The notes: generated by a model not told the origin, from the sequence alone. Shown: positions 49,243-61,565, counted from the first letter of the stretch. The stretch is 64,000 nucleotides of DNA from Rhizobiales bacterium 65-79 (GCA_001896885.1 MKRJ01000015.1:62001-126000); one strand, 5' to 3'. Translations and numbers: made by a program.

Positions 49243-50034
49243 TCAGATCCCCGCATACCAGTCGTAGCCATTGTCCTCCCAGTAGCCGCCGTGGCCCTGG
49301 CCGAACTGGGCGAGACTGTCGGTCAGCTCGATCGACTTGACGTATTTCGCCATCTTGTAGCCGAGCTGGCGCTCGACGCGGCAGCGAAGCGGCGCGCCGT
49401 TGGCGACGGGCAGCGGCTTGCCGTTCAGTCCATAGGCCATGATGGTCTGCGGATGGCGCGCGTCGATCATGTCGATCGATTCGTAATATTTGATGCCGCC
49501 GGAGGCACTCTCCTCGATCGTGTCCAAACATTTGAAGACGACGTAGCGCGCCTCGGGCTTCACCTTCGCCTGGTCGAGCAGACGGGAAAGCTGCACGCCG
49601 GTCCATTCGGCGATGCAGCTCCAGCCTTCCACGCAATCGTGCCGGGTGATCTGCGTGCGGCTCGGCATGTTGCGCAGTTCGTCGAGCGAGAAGGAGAGTG
49701 GCTTCTCGACCAGCCCGCCGATTTCGAATCGGTAGTCTGCGAAGTTCGAGGCGACGAGCGACCGATAGTAGGGATCGTCGGGATCCGTGCTGCCGTTCGG
49801 CCGCTGCGGCTGGCGGATTTCGCTTTTCGGATATTCCCGCGCCAGTGCCTCGCGGCCGAGGACGAGCCGCTGCGCCTTATAGGTCAGGTCGTTGGCGCTT
49901 TCGATGACGCTGCGCACGGTGCTGTCGCGGTCGCCGAGCGCGTCGAACACGTCGCAGCCGGAAAGGGCGAGGCCCGAACCCGCGATGGTTGCGGCGGTCA
50001 GGAATCGGCGGCGGGAGAGCATGAATTTGGCCAT
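49243..50034 (-). CDS. Tat-exported molybdopterin-dependent oxidoreductase (sulfite-oxidase fold)
   Basis: A 263-residue protein with a twin-arginine signal (LSRRRFLTAA) followed by a lipobox-like LALSGC (Cys27, then Asp), so it may be a Tat-dependent lipoprotein held at the inner membrane. The sulfite-oxidase molybdopterin domain shows the Mo-ligand Cys134 (RHDCVEGWSC). Relatives include MsrP and SorA. The substrate is not predictable. It follows a cytochrome b gene by 4 bp, which should exchange electrons with it. Confidence 0.92.
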   Translation of the reverse strand: MAKFMLSRRRFLTAATIAGSGLALSGCDVFDALGDRDSTVRSVIESANDLTYKAQRLVLGREALAREYPKSEIRQPQRPNGSTDPDDPYYRSLVASNFADYRFEIGGLVEKPLSFSLDELRNMPSRTQITRHDCVEGWSCIAEWTGVQLSRLLDQAKVKPEARYVVFKCLDTIEESASGGIKYYESIDMIDARHPQTIMAYGLNGKPLPVANGAPLRCRVERQLGYKMAKYVKSIELTDSLAQFGQGHGGYWEDNGYDWYAGI

Positions 50035-50038
50035 GGGT

Positions 50039-50944
50039 CTATTCTCCGGGCTCGGGCATCGGCGCGGGTGCCGGCGGATCGGTCCGGTACCAGCCGGTGA
50101 TGATGGAACGCAGCTCGTTGAGCGGTCCTGCCGCCAGCACCATCAGGATATGGACGACGAAGAAGAGCACGATCAGCGCCATGCCGATGAAATGGATGGT
50201 GCGCGCCGTCTGCCGTCCGCCGAAGAGGTCTAGCAGGAAGGGCAGCGCCGTATCCATGCCGGGCGACATTGTCAGTCCCGTCAGGATCATCAGCGGCAGG
50301 AGGATGAAGAGCACGCCGCCATAGGAGAGCTTCTGCAGGACGTTGTAGTCGCGCGTGTGATGGAAGCGGAAACGGATATGGTCGGCGATGTCGCGCGGCA
50401 GGCGCCTCAGATCACGGCCGTGCGGCAACAGGTCCCGGCGGATATGGCCGTTGAGGATGCCGGAGACCAGCCAGACGAGCCATGTCGCGACCAGGATCCA
50501 GGCGAAGAAGAAATGGATGACCCGGCCGGTGGCGAGGTCCTGGTAGGAGGGGATCGTCGCCCAGGCCGGGAAGGCGCGGGGGCCGAGATCGTCGCCCTTG
50601 CCGGAAAGGCCGAGGACGCCGGTCGTGTCGAAGGTCTTGCCGAAGACGGTGGTGTAGCCCCTCGGCCCCTTGTCGGTATTGGCGGCGCTGAAGCTCAGGA
50701 TGGCGTTGTCGAAGCCGAAGCCGGACTGCTGGCCGATATAGAGGTCGGGCCGGGCATTGAAGATCTGGAGCCCGGTCAGGAGCAGGAAGAACAGGCTGAT
50801 CGCCCATAACCAGTGGGTGAGGCGGGTCCATGCCGATTGCCGATAGACGAGCGGGCGCCTGGCGGTATCCGCTTCGGGCGCGGCTGCCGCCGCCGGTGGA
50901 CGGCCGGCGTCCAGACGCGGCCGCATTTCGATTTCGTCCAGCAT
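50039..50944 (-). CDS. Cytochrome b561-family membrane subunit
   Basis: A 301-residue membrane protein with about four transmembrane helices and heme-ligand His candidates (TRLTHWLWAIS with His44, VIHFFFAWILV, IHFIGMALIVLFFVVHILMV). It matches the thiosulfate-reductase/formate-dehydrogenase type cytochrome b subunit. A hydrophilic loop of about 80 residues follows the first helix. It probably passes electrons between quinone and the molybdenum protein encoded next. The ATG at 50944 has GGAGGGACGTACC upstream; open frame above it is not used. Confidence 0.91.
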   Translation of the reverse strand: MLDEIEMRPRLDAGRPPAAAAAPEADTARRPLVYRQSAWTRLTHWLWAISLFFLLLTGLQIFNARPDLYIGQQSGFGFDNAILSFSAANTDKGPRGYTTVFGKTFDTTGVLGLSGKGDDLGPRAFPAWATIPSYQDLATGRVIHFFFAWILVATWLVWLVSGILNGHIRRDLLPHGRDLRRLPRDIADHIRFRFHHTRDYNVLQKLSYGGVLFILLPLMILTGLTMSPGMDTALPFLLDLFGGRQTARTIHFIGMALIVLFFVVHILMVLAAGPLNELRSIITGWYRTDPPAPAPMPEPGE

Positions 50945-51070
50945 GGTACGTCCCTCCGCCGGTGCTCCCGTTGTCGCCTGTCTTTCGACATTCCCGGAGT
51001 AATAGCGGAGCCGGCGGGACCTGTGTGTCAATCCGGCATGAAATCTTCTTGAAAAATGCGTGAAAGGTAG

Positions 51071-51090
51071 GGCCAGGATGAAGCCTGGCC
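51071..51090 (-). terminator. Hairpin downstream of the DUF1345/DUF188 genes
   Basis: GGCCAGG (51071-51077) and CCTGGCC (51084-51090) form a perfect 7-bp stem with a 6-nt loop in the 247-bp gap between the DUF188 stop and the cytochrome b start. The T-run is poor on either strand, so termination is only likely. The rest of the gap shows no gene. Confidence 0.4.
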
Positions 51091-51191
51091 GCTCTCGTCA
51101 CACTATCCGCCGCGCGTTCCTTGAAGCGCTTGGGCACGTCGTCGGGGATGTCGCGACAATGATATCAGACCAAGGGCGACGCGAAACGGTT

Positions 51192-51653
51192 TCAGCGGGA
51201 AGCGTGAAGCGCCTGCCGCGCCATCCGGTCGAGCGCCTGCAGGAAGGCGGAACGGTCGCGCGGAGCGAAGGCGGCGTTATAGCCCTTCGATTCGCCGGTT
51301 TCGCGCAGATGCCGGTTGAGGTCGCGCATGGCGAGCGCCGTGCCGATCGTCTCCGCGGTGAACACCTTGCCGGTCGGCCCGACGGCGAACGCGCCCTTCT
51401 CCAGTGCGCGCGCCGCGAGCGGGATGTCGGCGGTGACGACGATGTCGTTCGGACGGGCATTGTCGGCAATCCAGTCGTCGGCGGCGTCGAAGCCGGCCGA
51501 CACGACGACGTTGCGGATCATCGGGTCGCGCGATGGCCTGAGGCCCGAATTGGCCACGAAGGTAACGGCAAGGCCGTGCCGCTCCGCCACCCTGACGATC
51601 TCCTCCTTCACCGGGCAGGCGTCGGCGTCGACCAGGATCTGCGGTTTCGTCAT
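51192..51653 (-). CDS. YaiI/YqxD family protein (DUF188)
   Basis: A 153-residue protein of the YaiI/YqxD family with a PIN-like fold: [30 protein letters not shown] and [10 protein letters not shown]. The acidic residues suggest a metal-dependent nuclease, but no activity is established. The ATG at 51653 overlaps the DUF1345 stop by 4 nt; the longer open frame upstream is a shadow. Probably cotranscribed with the DUF1345 gene. Confidence 0.92.
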   Translation of the reverse strand: MTKPQILVDADACPVKEEIVRVAERHGLAVTFVANSGLRPSRDPMIRNVVVSAGFDAADDWIADNARPNDIVVTADIPLAARALEKGAFAVGPTGKVFTAETIGTALAMRDLNRHLRETGESKGYNAAFAPRDRSAFLQALDRMARQALHASR

Positions 51654-52306
51654 TTGCCGATCGCCACCGCGGCATTGACCGCCGCCGCCACGATCACCGT
51701 GTTGAAGAAGAAGGAGACGATGCCGTGCAGCAGCACCGCCTTGCGCATCGCCGTCGAGGTAAGGCCGGTGTCGGCAGTCTGCGCCGTCATGCCGATCACG
51801 GTCGAGAAGTAAAGAAAATCCCATCCGCTCGGCGGCGTATCGCCGGGGAAGTCGAGCCCCTGGTGGGGTATGCGTTTGTTGCCATTTTTCTGGTCGCCCG
51901 GCCACCAATAGAGATGGGCGTAGTGCAGTGCCGCCATCAGGTGGATGGTGAACCAGCCGAGCGGGATAGCTGCGAGCGAGAAGGCAAGGCGGGAGGGCTT
52001 CGGGTCCGGACTGTCGTTGACCACCTCGAAGAGCCCGTAGACCGCGACGCAGATCACGGCGACGGTAACGACGAAGATGATCTGAACCGGCAGGTCCGTC
52101 TTGCGTGCGTTCTTCTTCAGATAATCCGCCGTCAGCAGGGGCATCTCACTCATCACCAGCACGATATAGACGATGAAGAAGACGGTGGCGCCGACGGTGG
52201 AGGCCAAGGGGGTCGTGAAAAACAACGACAGGGCGAGAGCGGCGGCGCCCACCGCCGCGGCGATATAGAAGGGGATGTGCCGGCCGAGCGGCTTTCGCAG
52301 GATCAT
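51650..52306 (-). CDS. DUF1345 family membrane protein
   Basis: A 218-residue inner-membrane protein with about five transmembrane helices (for example [60 protein letters not shown]). The conserved DUF1345 block [19 protein letters not shown], which resembles the pore region of ion channels, is present. The function is unknown. The gene overlaps the DUF188 gene by 4 nt and is divergent from pccA. Confidence 0.9.
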   Translation of the reverse strand: MILRKPLGRHIPFYIAAAVGAAALALSLFFTTPLASTVGATVFFIVYIVLVMSEMPLLTADYLKKNARKTDLPVQIIFVVTVAVICVAVYGLFEVVNDSPDPKPSRLAFSLAAIPLGWFTIHLMAALHYAHLYWWPGDQKNGNKRIPHQGLDFPGDTPPSGWDFLYFSTVIGMTAQTADTGLTSTAMRKAVLLHGIVSFFFNTVIVAAAVNAAVAIGK

Positions 52307-52491
52307 GGATAAAACACCCTCCGCCCGGTGCGCCGGTACCGGGCGTTATTGCGCCTTCGCGGCCAGACCCGCAATCTCCGCCGGAGCCTTCTCCGGCGCA
52401 ATTCCCGCAAAACGGCTTTCGTCATTTGGCGGATTGAGCCTTTGTCGCGAAGCCCATAAAACGGACCGTTGCCTGGAGGAAGCCTTACCGG

Positions 52492-54504
<2,013 letters not shown>

Positions 54505-54618
54505 GGCCGGCGCATCCACGCCATTTACCTCCGCATCCGTCATTTCCGCTCGACTGGCGGAACGCGATACCTAGAATAGGGAATCCGAAGTTAGATTCTC
54601 TGTGGCGGCAGCGGCTTC

Positions 54619-57600
54619 ATGAGCAGCGAAAAGATACGCGACCCGATCCTTCGCGCGGCGGCCGGCGGATCGACCAAGGAGCGTGAGGCGGGTGGTAGGG
54701 GCGAGGGGTCGGCCAGCCGGCTCTTCATCCATCTGCGCGTGCATTCGGCCTATTCGCTGCTCGAGGGAGCGCTGCCGGCGGCGAAGATCGTGGCGCACGC
54801 GAAGGCCGATCGCATGCCGGCCATCGCCATCACCGACACCAATAATCTCTTCGGCGCGATGGAGTTTTCGCAGAAGGCGGTCAAGGAAGGCATTCAGCCG
54901 ATCATCGGCTGCCAGCTCGACGTGGCGTTTCTCGACGGGGTGCCCGGCGGCGGGCCGCGCGCCGGTGGGCGGCGCAACGGACCGGAACTATCGCCGATCG
55001 TGCTGATCGCGGCAAGCGAGACAGGTTACGCCAATCTGGTGCGGCTGGTCAGCCGCGCCTATCTCGACACCTCGCCATCCGAGCCGACCCACATCCTGGC
55101 AAGCTGGCTGGACGGCCTTTCCGAGGGCGTCATCTGCCTGACCGGCGGCGAGCGCGGTCCAGTCGGAAAGGCGCTGAAGGAGGAGCATCCGGAACTCGCG
55201 GAAGGCCGGCTTCTCTTCCTGAAGGAGCGCTTCGGCGACAGGCTCTATGTGGAGCTCCAGCGGCCCGGCGGCTACGATCGCGCGGTCGAGGCGGCGTCAA
55301 TCGAACTCGCCTACAGGCACGAATTGCCCCTGGTCGCCACCAACGAGGCCTTCTTCCTCAAGCGCGCCGACTACGAGGCGCATGACGCGCTTCTGGCGAT
55401 CGCCGAGGGCACGGTGGTCGCAGTGGACGAGCGGCGCCGGCTGACGGAGGAGAGCCATCTCAAAAGCCAGGCGGAGATGGCCGCGCTGTTCGCCGATGTC
55501 CCGGAGGCGATCGACAACACGGTCGAGATCGCGCGCCGCTGCACCTACTATCCCCGGAATCGCGCGCCGATCCTGCCGCGCTTCACCACCACGAAGACCG
55601 ATCGTCCGGAAGAAGCCGAGAAGGCGGAATCGGAGGAACTGAAAGCGCAGGCCAGACAAGGTCTCGACGCGCGGCTGGCGACGCTCGGCATGGCGCCCGG
55701 CTTCACCGAGAAGGACTATCGGGAACGGCTGGAATTCGAGCTCGGCATCATCGAGCGGATGAAATATCCGGGCTACTTCCTGATCGTCTCCGACTTCATC
55801 AAATGGGCCAAGGCGCACGGCATCCCCGTCGGGCCCGGGCGCGGCTCCGGCGCCGGATCGCTGGTCGCCTGGTCGCTGACCATCACCGACGTCGATCCGC
55901 TGCGCTTCTCGCTGCTCTTCGAGCGCTTCCTCAACCCCGAGCGCGTGTCGATGCCCGACTTCGACATCGACTTCTGCCAGGACCGCCGCGACGAGGTGAT
56001 CCGCTACGTGCAGGAACGCTACGGCCGCCAGCAGGTGGCGCAGATCATCACTTTCGGAACGTTGCAGGCCCGCGCGGTACTGCGCGATGTCGGCCGCGTG
56101 CTGCAGATGCCTTACGGGCAGGTGGACCGGCTCTGCAAGATGGTGCCGGCGAATCCCGCCAATCCCGTCAAGCTGGCGGACGCCATCGCCAACGAACCGC
56201 GCTTCGCCGAGGAGGTCGAGAAGGAGCCGATCGTCCAGACGCTGCTCGATATGGCGCAGAAGCTCGAAGGGCTCTACCGCCACGCCTCGACGCACGCGGC
56301 CGGCATCGTCATCGGCGACCGGCCGCTGTCGGAACTGGTGCCGATGTACCGCGACCCGCGCTCCGACATGCCGGTGACGCAGTTCAACATGAAATATGTC
56401 GAGCAGGCGGGACTGGTGAAGTTCGACTTCCTCGGCCTGAAGACCCTGACCGTCCTCGACACGGCCGTGAAGCTGATCAAGCGGCGCGGCGTCGATATCG
56501 ATCTCGCCAAGCTGCCGCTCGACGATCCGAAAACCTACGCCATGCTGTCGCGCGGCGAAGTGGTCGGCGTGTTCCAGGTGGAAAGTGCCGGCATGCGCAA
56601 GGCGCTGATCGGCATGAAGCCGGACCGTATCGAGGACCTGATCGCGCTGGTCGCGCTCTATCGGCCGGGGCCGATGGAGAACATCCCGACCTACAATGCC
56701 CGCAAGCATGGCGAGGAGGAGATCGCCTCGATCCATCCCAAGATCGACCATCTGGTGGCGGAGACGCAGGGCGTCATCGTCTATCAGGAACAGGTGATGC
56801 AGATCGCGCAGGAGCTTTCCGGTTATTCGCTCGGCGAGGCGGACCTCTTGCGCCGCGCCATGGGCAAGAAGATCCGCGCCGAGATGGACCAGCAGCGCGT
56901 GCGCTTCGTCGACGGCGCGGTGGAGCGCGGCGTCGACAAGGCGCAGGCCAACATGATCTTCGACCTCCTGGCGAAATTCGCCGATTACGGCTTCAACAAG
57001 AGCCACGCGGCCGCCTACGCCATCGTCTCCTACCAGACCGCCTATCTGAAGGCGCACTATCCGGTGGAGTTCCTCGCCGCGTCGATGACGCTCGACATGT
57101 CGAACACCGACAAGCTCGGCGATTTCAGGCAGGACGCGATCCGGCTCGGCATCGACGTGGTGCCGCCGTCGGTGATGACGTCTTTCCGCGATTTCGAGGT
57201 GGGCGAGAACCGCATCTTCTATTCGCTCGCCGCGATCAAAGGCGTCGGCGACGCCGCGGTCGAGCACATCGTGGCGGTGCGCAAGGAGGGGCCGTTTTCG
57301 AGTCTCGAGGATTTCTGCGCCCGCATCGACCCGAAGATCGTGGGAAAACGCGTCTTCGAGAGCCTGATCGCGGCCGGCGCGTTCGACTGCTTCGGCCATG
57401 ACCGCGCCGCGCTGACGGCGGGCGTCGACCGGCTGATGGGCATGGCCGCGCTCGCCCAGCAGGAAGCCTCGCTCGGCCAGGGCAATATGTTCGGCGCCGC
57501 TGCCGAAGGCCCGGCGGAAAAGCTGCGCCTGCCCGCCGTCGATCCGTGGCTGCCGGCGGAAAGGCTGCATCGCGAATTCCAGGCGGTCGGCTTCTATCTG

Positions 57601-58173
57601 TCGGCGCACCCGCTCGACGGCTACAGGAAACTGCTCGAACGGATGCGGGTGCAGAACTGGGCGGAGTTCTCGAACGCGGTGAAGCGCGGCGCATCGGCCG
57701 GCCGGCTCGCCGGAACGGTTACCTCCAAGCAGGAACGCAAGACGCGCACCGGTAACAAGATGGGCGTCATCCAGCTTTCCGACACGACCGGCCAGTTCGA
57801 GGCGGTACTGTTCTCCGAGACGCTGGCGCAGTACCGCGACCTGCTGGAGCCCGGCCGCTCCGTCGTCATCACGGTCTCGGCCGAAGACCGGCCGGAGGGC
57901 ATCAACCTGCGCATCCAGTCGGTGCAGGCGCTCGACGAGGAGGCAAGCCGCATGCGCCAGGAGATGCGCGTCTTCCTGCGCGACGCGGCGCCCGCCAACG
58001 CGCTCTCCGCCCGTCTCGACCGGGGCGGGGAGGGGCAGGTCTCGGTCGTCCTCATCAAGGAAGGCGGGGCGGCGGAAGTCGAGATCGAACTGCCCGACCG
58101 CTACCGCCTGTCGCCGCAGATCGCCGCCGCCATCCGCGCCGTTCCCGGCGTGGTGGAGGTGGAGCTGGTGTAA
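54619..58173 (+). CDS. dnaE: DNA polymerase III subunit alpha
   Basis: An 1184-residue replicative polymerase. It has the N-terminal PHP domain (LRVHSAYSLLEGALP, ITDTNNLFGAMEFSQ), the polymerase core with catalytic Asp residues in MPDFDIDFCQDRR, the tandem helix-hairpin-helix region, an internal clamp-binding-like motif QGNMFG and the OB fold (RLAGTVTSKQERKTRTGNK). This is the DnaE1 type, with the normal length for Alphaproteobacteria. The first 35 residues are variable. It ends before a composite inverted repeat that separates it from the convergent aat gene. Confidence 0.97.
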   Translation: MSSEKIRDPILRAAAGGSTKEREAGGRGEGSASRLFIHLRVHSAYSLLEGALPAAKIVAHAKADRMPAIAITDTNNLFGAMEFSQKAVKEGIQPIIGCQLDVAFLDGVPGGGPRAGGRRNGPELSPIVLIAASETGYANLVRLVSRAYLDTSPSEPTHILASWLDGLSEGVICLTGGERGPVGKALKEEHPELAEGRLLFLKERFGDRLYVELQRPGGYDRAVEAASIELAYRHELPLVATNEAFFLKRADYEAHDALLAIAEGTVVAVDERRRLTEESHLKSQAEMAALFADVPEAIDNTVEIARRCTYYPRNRAPILPRFTTTKTDRPEEAEKAESEELKAQARQGLDARLATLGMAPGFTEKDYRERLEFELGIIERMKYPGYFLIVSDFIKWAKAHGIPVGPGRGSGAGSLVAWSLTITDVDPLRFSLLFERFLNPERVSMPDFDIDFCQDRRDEVIRYVQERYGRQQVAQIITFGTLQARAVLRDVGRVLQMPYGQVDRLCKMVPANPANPVKLADAIANEPRFAEEVEKEPIVQTLLDMAQKLEGLYRHASTHAAGIVIGDRPLSELVPMYRDPRSDMPVTQFNMKYVEQAGLVKFDFLGLKTLTVLDTAVKLIKRRGVDIDLAKLPLDDPKTYAMLSRGEVVGVFQVESAGMRKALIGMKPDRIEDLIALVALYRPGPMENIPTYNARKHGEEEIASIHPKIDHLVAETQGVIVYQEQVMQIAQELSGYSLGEADLLRRAMGKKIRAEMDQQRVRFVDGAVERGVDKAQANMIFDLLAKFADYGFNKSHAAAYAIVSYQTAYLKAHYPVEFLAASMTLDMSNTDKLGDFRQDAIRLGIDVVPPSVMTSFRDFEVGENRIFYSLAAIKGVGDAAVEHIVAVRKEGPFSSLEDFCARIDPKIVGKRVFESLIAAGAFDCFGHDRAALTAGVDRLMGMAALAQQEASLGQGNMFGAAAEGPAEKLRLPAVDPWLPAERLHREFQAVGFYLSAHPLDGYRKLLERMRVQNWAEFSNAVKRGASAGRLAGTVTSKQERKTRTGNKMGVIQLSDTTGQFEAVLFSETLAQYRDLLEPGRSVVITVSAEDRPEGINLRIQSVQALDEEASRMRQEMRVFLRDAAPANALSARLDRGGEGQVSVVLIKEGGAAEVEIELPDRYRLSPQIAAAIRAVPGVVEVELV

Positions 58174-58223
58174 AAAGGGAACGCCACTCATCTGCCTGCG
58201 ACGGCACGACCAATATCCGAGGA

Positions 58224-58355
58224 CGTCATCCTCGGGCTTGTCCCGAGGATCTACTCCGGATAGCGCAATTGCGGTCGTTCCAGCGGAGCGAAAGGCCAGT
58301 TTCCCCGACGAGCCGGCAGCCAAGGCAGATCCTCGGGACAGGCCCGAGGATGACG
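58224..58355. repeat. Composite 132-bp inverted repeat downstream of dnaE
   Basis: Two 29-bp arms, 58224-58252 and 58327-58355, are inverted copies with 28 of 29 bases matching. Each arm contains its own hairpin, CCTCGGG-CTTGT-CCCGAGG on the left and CCTCGGG-ACAGG-CCCGAGG on the right. The element lies between convergent dnaE and aat and can serve as a terminator for both. It is of the type of rhizobial intergenic mosaic repeats, and equals in length the element near 32.6 kb, though the sequences differ. Confidence 0.8.
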
Positions 58356-58365
58356 CTGGTATGTT

Positions 58366-58983
58366 TCACGCAAATTTCGCCGGTTCGCCCCGCAGCGCCT
58401 CTTCCAGCATCTTCTCGTATTTGCGGCGCGGCACGTCGATCGCGCCGAAGCGTTTCAGATGCTCGGTGGTGAACTGCGTATCGAGGAGGCTGAATCCGCG
58501 CGCTCTCAACCGCTCGACGAGGGCGACGAGGCAGACCTTGGAGGCATCGCGCTCGCGCGAGAACATGCTTTCGCCGAAGAAGACGCGGCCGAGCGTCACC
58601 CCATAGAGTCCGCCTGCCAGCCGTCCCTCGTGCCATGCCTCGACCGTATGGCAATGCCCGATCTCGAAGAGGCGGGCGTAAGCCTCGCGGATCGGCCGGT
58701 TGATCCAGGTGTTCCGCCGTTCCGCCCGCCGCTCGGCGCAGCCCTCGATGACGCCGGCGAAATCACGATCGAAGGCGATCCCGAACGTGCCGCGGCGGAT
58801 GGTCTTCGCCAGGCTTTTCGGCATGTGGAAGCCGTCGAGCGGGATGATGCCGCGCGTTTCCGGCCTGACCCAGAACACTTCCGTGTCGTCGGCGTTTTCC
58901 GCCATCGGGAAAACGCCCGAGGCATAGGCTCTCAGCAAGAGGTCGGTCGGTATGCCGGAGCCGGGCGCGAGGGGGCGGGTCAT
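58366..58983 (-). CDS. aat: Leucyl/phenylalanyl-tRNA--protein transferase
   Basis: A 205-residue enzyme that adds Leu or Phe to proteins with N-terminal Arg or Lys, marking them for ClpS/ClpAP degradation. Family segments are [49 protein letters not shown] and [18 protein letters not shown]. The ATG at 58983 gives the normal length; open frame upstream is poorly conserved. It is downstream of accC on the same strand, separated by 292 bp. Confidence 0.95.
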   Translation of the reverse strand: MTRPLAPGSGIPTDLLLRAYASGVFPMAENADDTEVFWVRPETRGIIPLDGFHMPKSLAKTIRRGTFGIAFDRDFAGVIEGCAERRAERRNTWINRPIREAYARLFEIGHCHTVEAWHEGRLAGGLYGVTLGRVFFGESMFSRERDASKVCLVALVERLRARGFSLLDTQFTTEHLKRFGAIDVPRRKYEKMLEEALRGEPAKFA

Positions 58984-59193
58984 CGTCGGGTCCGCCGCGT
59001 CCCTGGTGCGTGCTTCGCAGTTTTCCATGCCAGCATCGCGGCAGAGCGGGCGGCGTTCTTCTTCGACCAATCCGCCGCGATAGAGACACGGTCGCGCCTC
59101 ACGATGGGGAAGGCAGGCGCTCCACGCTCAAGACCGGCCATGCCGGTGGATTCGTCGTTGGAGAAGACAGATATGCGACGAGCACCGCTCGCC

Positions 59194-59270
59194 CTCATCC
59201 TGAGATGCGAGCCAGCACGGCGTCGATATCTACTCGCGAACATCTCCGGGCGAGCCTCGAAGGACGCACC
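59194..59270. repeat. Probable rhizobial intergenic repeat between accC and aat
   Basis: The stretch from CTCATCCTGAGATGCGAGCC to GCGAGCCTCGAAGGACGCAC resembles a common alphaproteobacterial intergenic repeat with partly complementary ends (TGCGAGCC ... GGCG / GGACGCACC). The rest of the 292-bp accC-aat gap (58984-59275) shows no gene. The dispersed nature cannot be confirmed within this window. Confidence 0.4.
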
Positions 59271-59275
59271 TGGCG

Positions 59276-60619
59276 CTAAGTCGCCTTGGCCAAATATTTT
59301 TCCAGCCAATGGATGTCATAGTCGCCATTGGCGATGTCGGGATTGCCGATCAGGTCCTGGAAAAGCGGCAGGGTGGTCTTAATGCCGTCGACCACGAATT
59401 CGTCCAGCGCCCGGCGAAGCCGCATCAGGGCCTCGACACGGTTGCGGCCGTGGACGATGAGCTTGCCGATCAGGCTGTCATAATAGGGCGGGATCTTGTA
59501 GCCCGAATAGACGCCGGAATCGACGCGCACGCCAAGCCCGCCCGGCGTATGGAAATGGTCGATCGTGCCGGGCGAGGGGGTGAAGGTGCGCGGATCCTCG
59601 GCATTGATGCGGCATTCGATGGCGTGGCCGTTGAACTGCACGTCCTTCTGGCCGACCGAAAGCCCGCCGCCCGACGCTATCCGGATCTGCTCATTCACGA
59701 GGTCGATGCCGGTTACCGCCTCCGTGACCGGATGCTCGACCTGCAGGCGCGTGTTCATCTCGATGAAATAGAATTCGCCGTTCTCGTAGAGGAACTCGAT
59801 CGTGCCGGCGCCGGAATAGCCGAGATCGGCGATCGCCTTGGCCACCGTCATGCCGATCCTGTCGCGCTCTTCGGCGTTGAGGGCGGGAGAGTTCGCCTCT
59901 TCCCAGACCTTCTGGTGGCGGCGCTGGAGCGAGCAGTCGCGTTCGCCCAGATGCACCGCCTTGCCGGCGCCGTCGCCCATCACCTGGACCTCGATGTGGC
60001 GCGGCTTTTCCAGATATTTCTCGATATAGACCGCGTCGTCGCCGAAGGCCGCCCCGGCCTCGGATCGCGCGGTCGAGAGAGCGACCGGCAGGTCTTCGGC
60101 GCTATGCGCGACCTTCATGCCGCGCCCGCCGCCGCCGGCGGCCGCCTTGATGATGACGGGATAGCCGATCTCGGCGGCGATGCGGGCAGCCTCGCGGTTG
60201 TCGGTGACGCCGCCCTCGGAGCCCGGCACGACGGGAATGCCGAGGCGCTTGGCCGTGCGCTTGGCCTCGATCTTGTCGCCCATGATGCGGATGTGCTCGG
60301 CCGAAGGGCCGATGAAGGTGATTTTGTGGGCGGCTAGGATATCGGCGAACTTGGCGTTCTCCGACAGGAATCCGTAGCCGGGATGGATGGCGTCGGCGCC
60401 GGTGATCTCGCAGGCGGCGACGATCTGGTGGATGTTGAGATAGCTTTCGCGCGACGCCGGCGGGCCGATGCAGACGCTCTCGTCGGCGAGCCTGACATGC
60501 ATGGCGTCGGCGTCCGCCGTCGAATGCACCGCCACCGTCCGGATGCCGAGTTCCTTGCAGGCGCGCAGGATGCGCAGCGCGATCTCGCCGCGATTGGCTA
60601 TGAGGACCTTCTGGAACAC
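59276..60619 (-). CDS. accC: Acetyl-CoA carboxylase biotin carboxylase subunit
   Basis: A 447-residue enzyme that carboxylates biotin on AccB with ATP and bicarbonate, the first half-reaction of fatty acid synthesis. [20 protein letters not shown], the ATP-grasp loop [13 protein letters not shown] and [18 protein letters not shown] are intact, and the length is that of the stand-alone subunit. It follows accB by 13 bp, the standard accBC pair. Confidence 0.97.
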   Translation of the reverse strand: MFQKVLIANRGEIALRILRACKELGIRTVAVHSTADADAMHVRLADESVCIGPPASRESYLNIHQIVAACEITGADAIHPGYGFLSENAKFADILAAHKITFIGPSAEHIRIMGDKIEAKRTAKRLGIPVVPGSEGGVTDNREAARIAAEIGYPVIIKAAAGGGGRGMKVAHSAEDLPVALSTARSEAGAAFGDDAVYIEKYLEKPRHIEVQVMGDGAGKAVHLGERDCSLQRRHQKVWEEANSPALNAEERDRIGMTVAKAIADLGYSGAGTIEFLYENGEFYFIEMNTRLQVEHPVTEAVTGIDLVNEQIRIASGGGLSVGQKDVQFNGHAIECRINAEDPRTFTPSPGTIDHFHTPGGLGVRVDSGVYSGYKIPPYYDSLIGKLIVHGRNRVEALMRLRRALDEFVVDGIKTTLPLFQDLIGNPDIANGDYDIHWLEKYLAKAT

Positions 60620-60632
60620 GCTCCGGCCCCGC

Positions 60633-61103
60633 TCAGTCGATGATCACGAGGGGTTCGCCGTACTCGACCGGCTGACCGTCCTCGACCAGGATCGCGCTGA
60701 CCGTGCCCGCGCGAGGCGAGGGGATCTGGTTCATCGTCTTCATCGCCTCGATGATGAGGAGCGTCTGGCCCTCGCGCACGCTCTGGCCGACCTGGATGAA
60801 GGCGTCGGCGCCGGGCGCCGGCGAGCGGTAGCAGGTGCCGACCATGGGCGAGGGGACCGCGTTCTTGGAGGAGGCGTCGGTCGCTATCGGAGAGGACGAG
60901 ACTGCGGCGACCGGCGCGGCCTGCGGAGCGGGCGCGGCATGCTGCACCGGAACGGTGAAGGATTGCGCGGCGGCCACCTGGCGGGAGACGCGAACGCGGA
61001 AATCGTCGCTTTCGATCTCGATCTCGGTCAGGTTGGTGTCGTTCAGGATACCCGCCAGGTCGCGGATGAGCTGCTGGTCGACATCGTTTTTCTTGCTAGG
61101 CAT
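60633..61103 (-). CDS. accB: Acetyl-CoA carboxylase biotin carboxyl carrier protein
   Basis: A 156-residue carrier. The N-terminal part ([20 protein letters not shown]) binds AccC, a Pro/Ala-rich linker follows (residues about 55-80), and the biotinyl domain carries Lys122 in [11 protein letters not shown]. Its start is 27 bp after the aroQ stop, and accC follows, so aroQ-accB-accC form one run, an arrangement frequent in Proteobacteria. Confidence 0.97.
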   Translation of the reverse strand: MPSKKNDVDQQLIRDLAGILNDTNLTEIEIESDDFRVRVSRQVAAAQSFTVPVQHAAPAPQAAPVAAVSSSPIATDASSKNAVPSPMVGTCYRSPAPGADAFIQVGQSVREGQTLLIIEAMKTMNQIPSPRAGTVSAILVEDGQPVEYGEPLVIID

Positions 61104-61130
61104 TCGATTGCGCCCCTTTTTATCTTCTTT

Positions 61131-61565
61131 TCAAAGCCGCGCGGCAAGCGCCCGCAATGCCAGCTCGTAGCCGAACGGACCGAAGCCGCAGATCATCCCC
61201 GTCGCGACAGGGGCGACCATGGAGACGTGCCGGAACGGCTCGCGCGCGTGGATGTTCGACAGATGCACTTCCACGACCGGCAGCGGCGCCACCGACCTAA
61301 TGGCGTCGTGGATGGCGATGGAGGTGTGGCTGTAGGCACCGGGATTGATCACGACGCCGGCGGCCTTCTCGCCCGCTTCCTGGATCCAGGAGACGAGATC
61401 GCCCTCATGGTTCGACTGGCGGAAATCGACCTCGATGCCGATTGCCTTGCCGGCCGCTCTGCAATCCTCACTGATCTCGTCTAGCGTCTTGCCGCCGTAG
61501 ATACCGGGCTCACGCTTGCCGAGCATGTTGAGATTGGGGCCGTTCAGTACGAAAACCGTTTTCAG
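61131..61565 (-). CDS. aroQ: Type II 3-dehydroquinate dehydratase, likely CTG start
   Basis: A 144-residue enzyme that dehydrates 3-dehydroquinate in the shikimate pathway, forming a dodecamer. [20 protein letters not shown] holds the universal N-terminal motif and the active-site Arg, and Tyr23 in GIYGG follows; [13 protein letters not shown] is typical. The only in-frame start that keeps the first 13 residues is CTG at 61565, with AAAGGA 7 nt upstream; a TAG stop lies shortly before it and no ATG, GTG or TTG intervenes. The first ATG, 13 codons in, would delete the NGPNLN motif. Confidence 0.9.
   Translation of the reverse strand: MKTVFVLNGPNLNMLGKREPGIYGGKTLDEISEDCRAAGKAIGIEVDFRQSNHEGDLVSWIQEAGEKAAGVVINPGAYSHTSIAIHDAIRSVAPLPVVEVHLSNIHAREPFRHVSMVAPVATGMICGFGPFGYELALRALAARL

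Noticed and set aside
55297-58323. 1008-codon open frame opposite dnaE
   Set aside because: Antisense shadow of dnaE with the same compositional bias.
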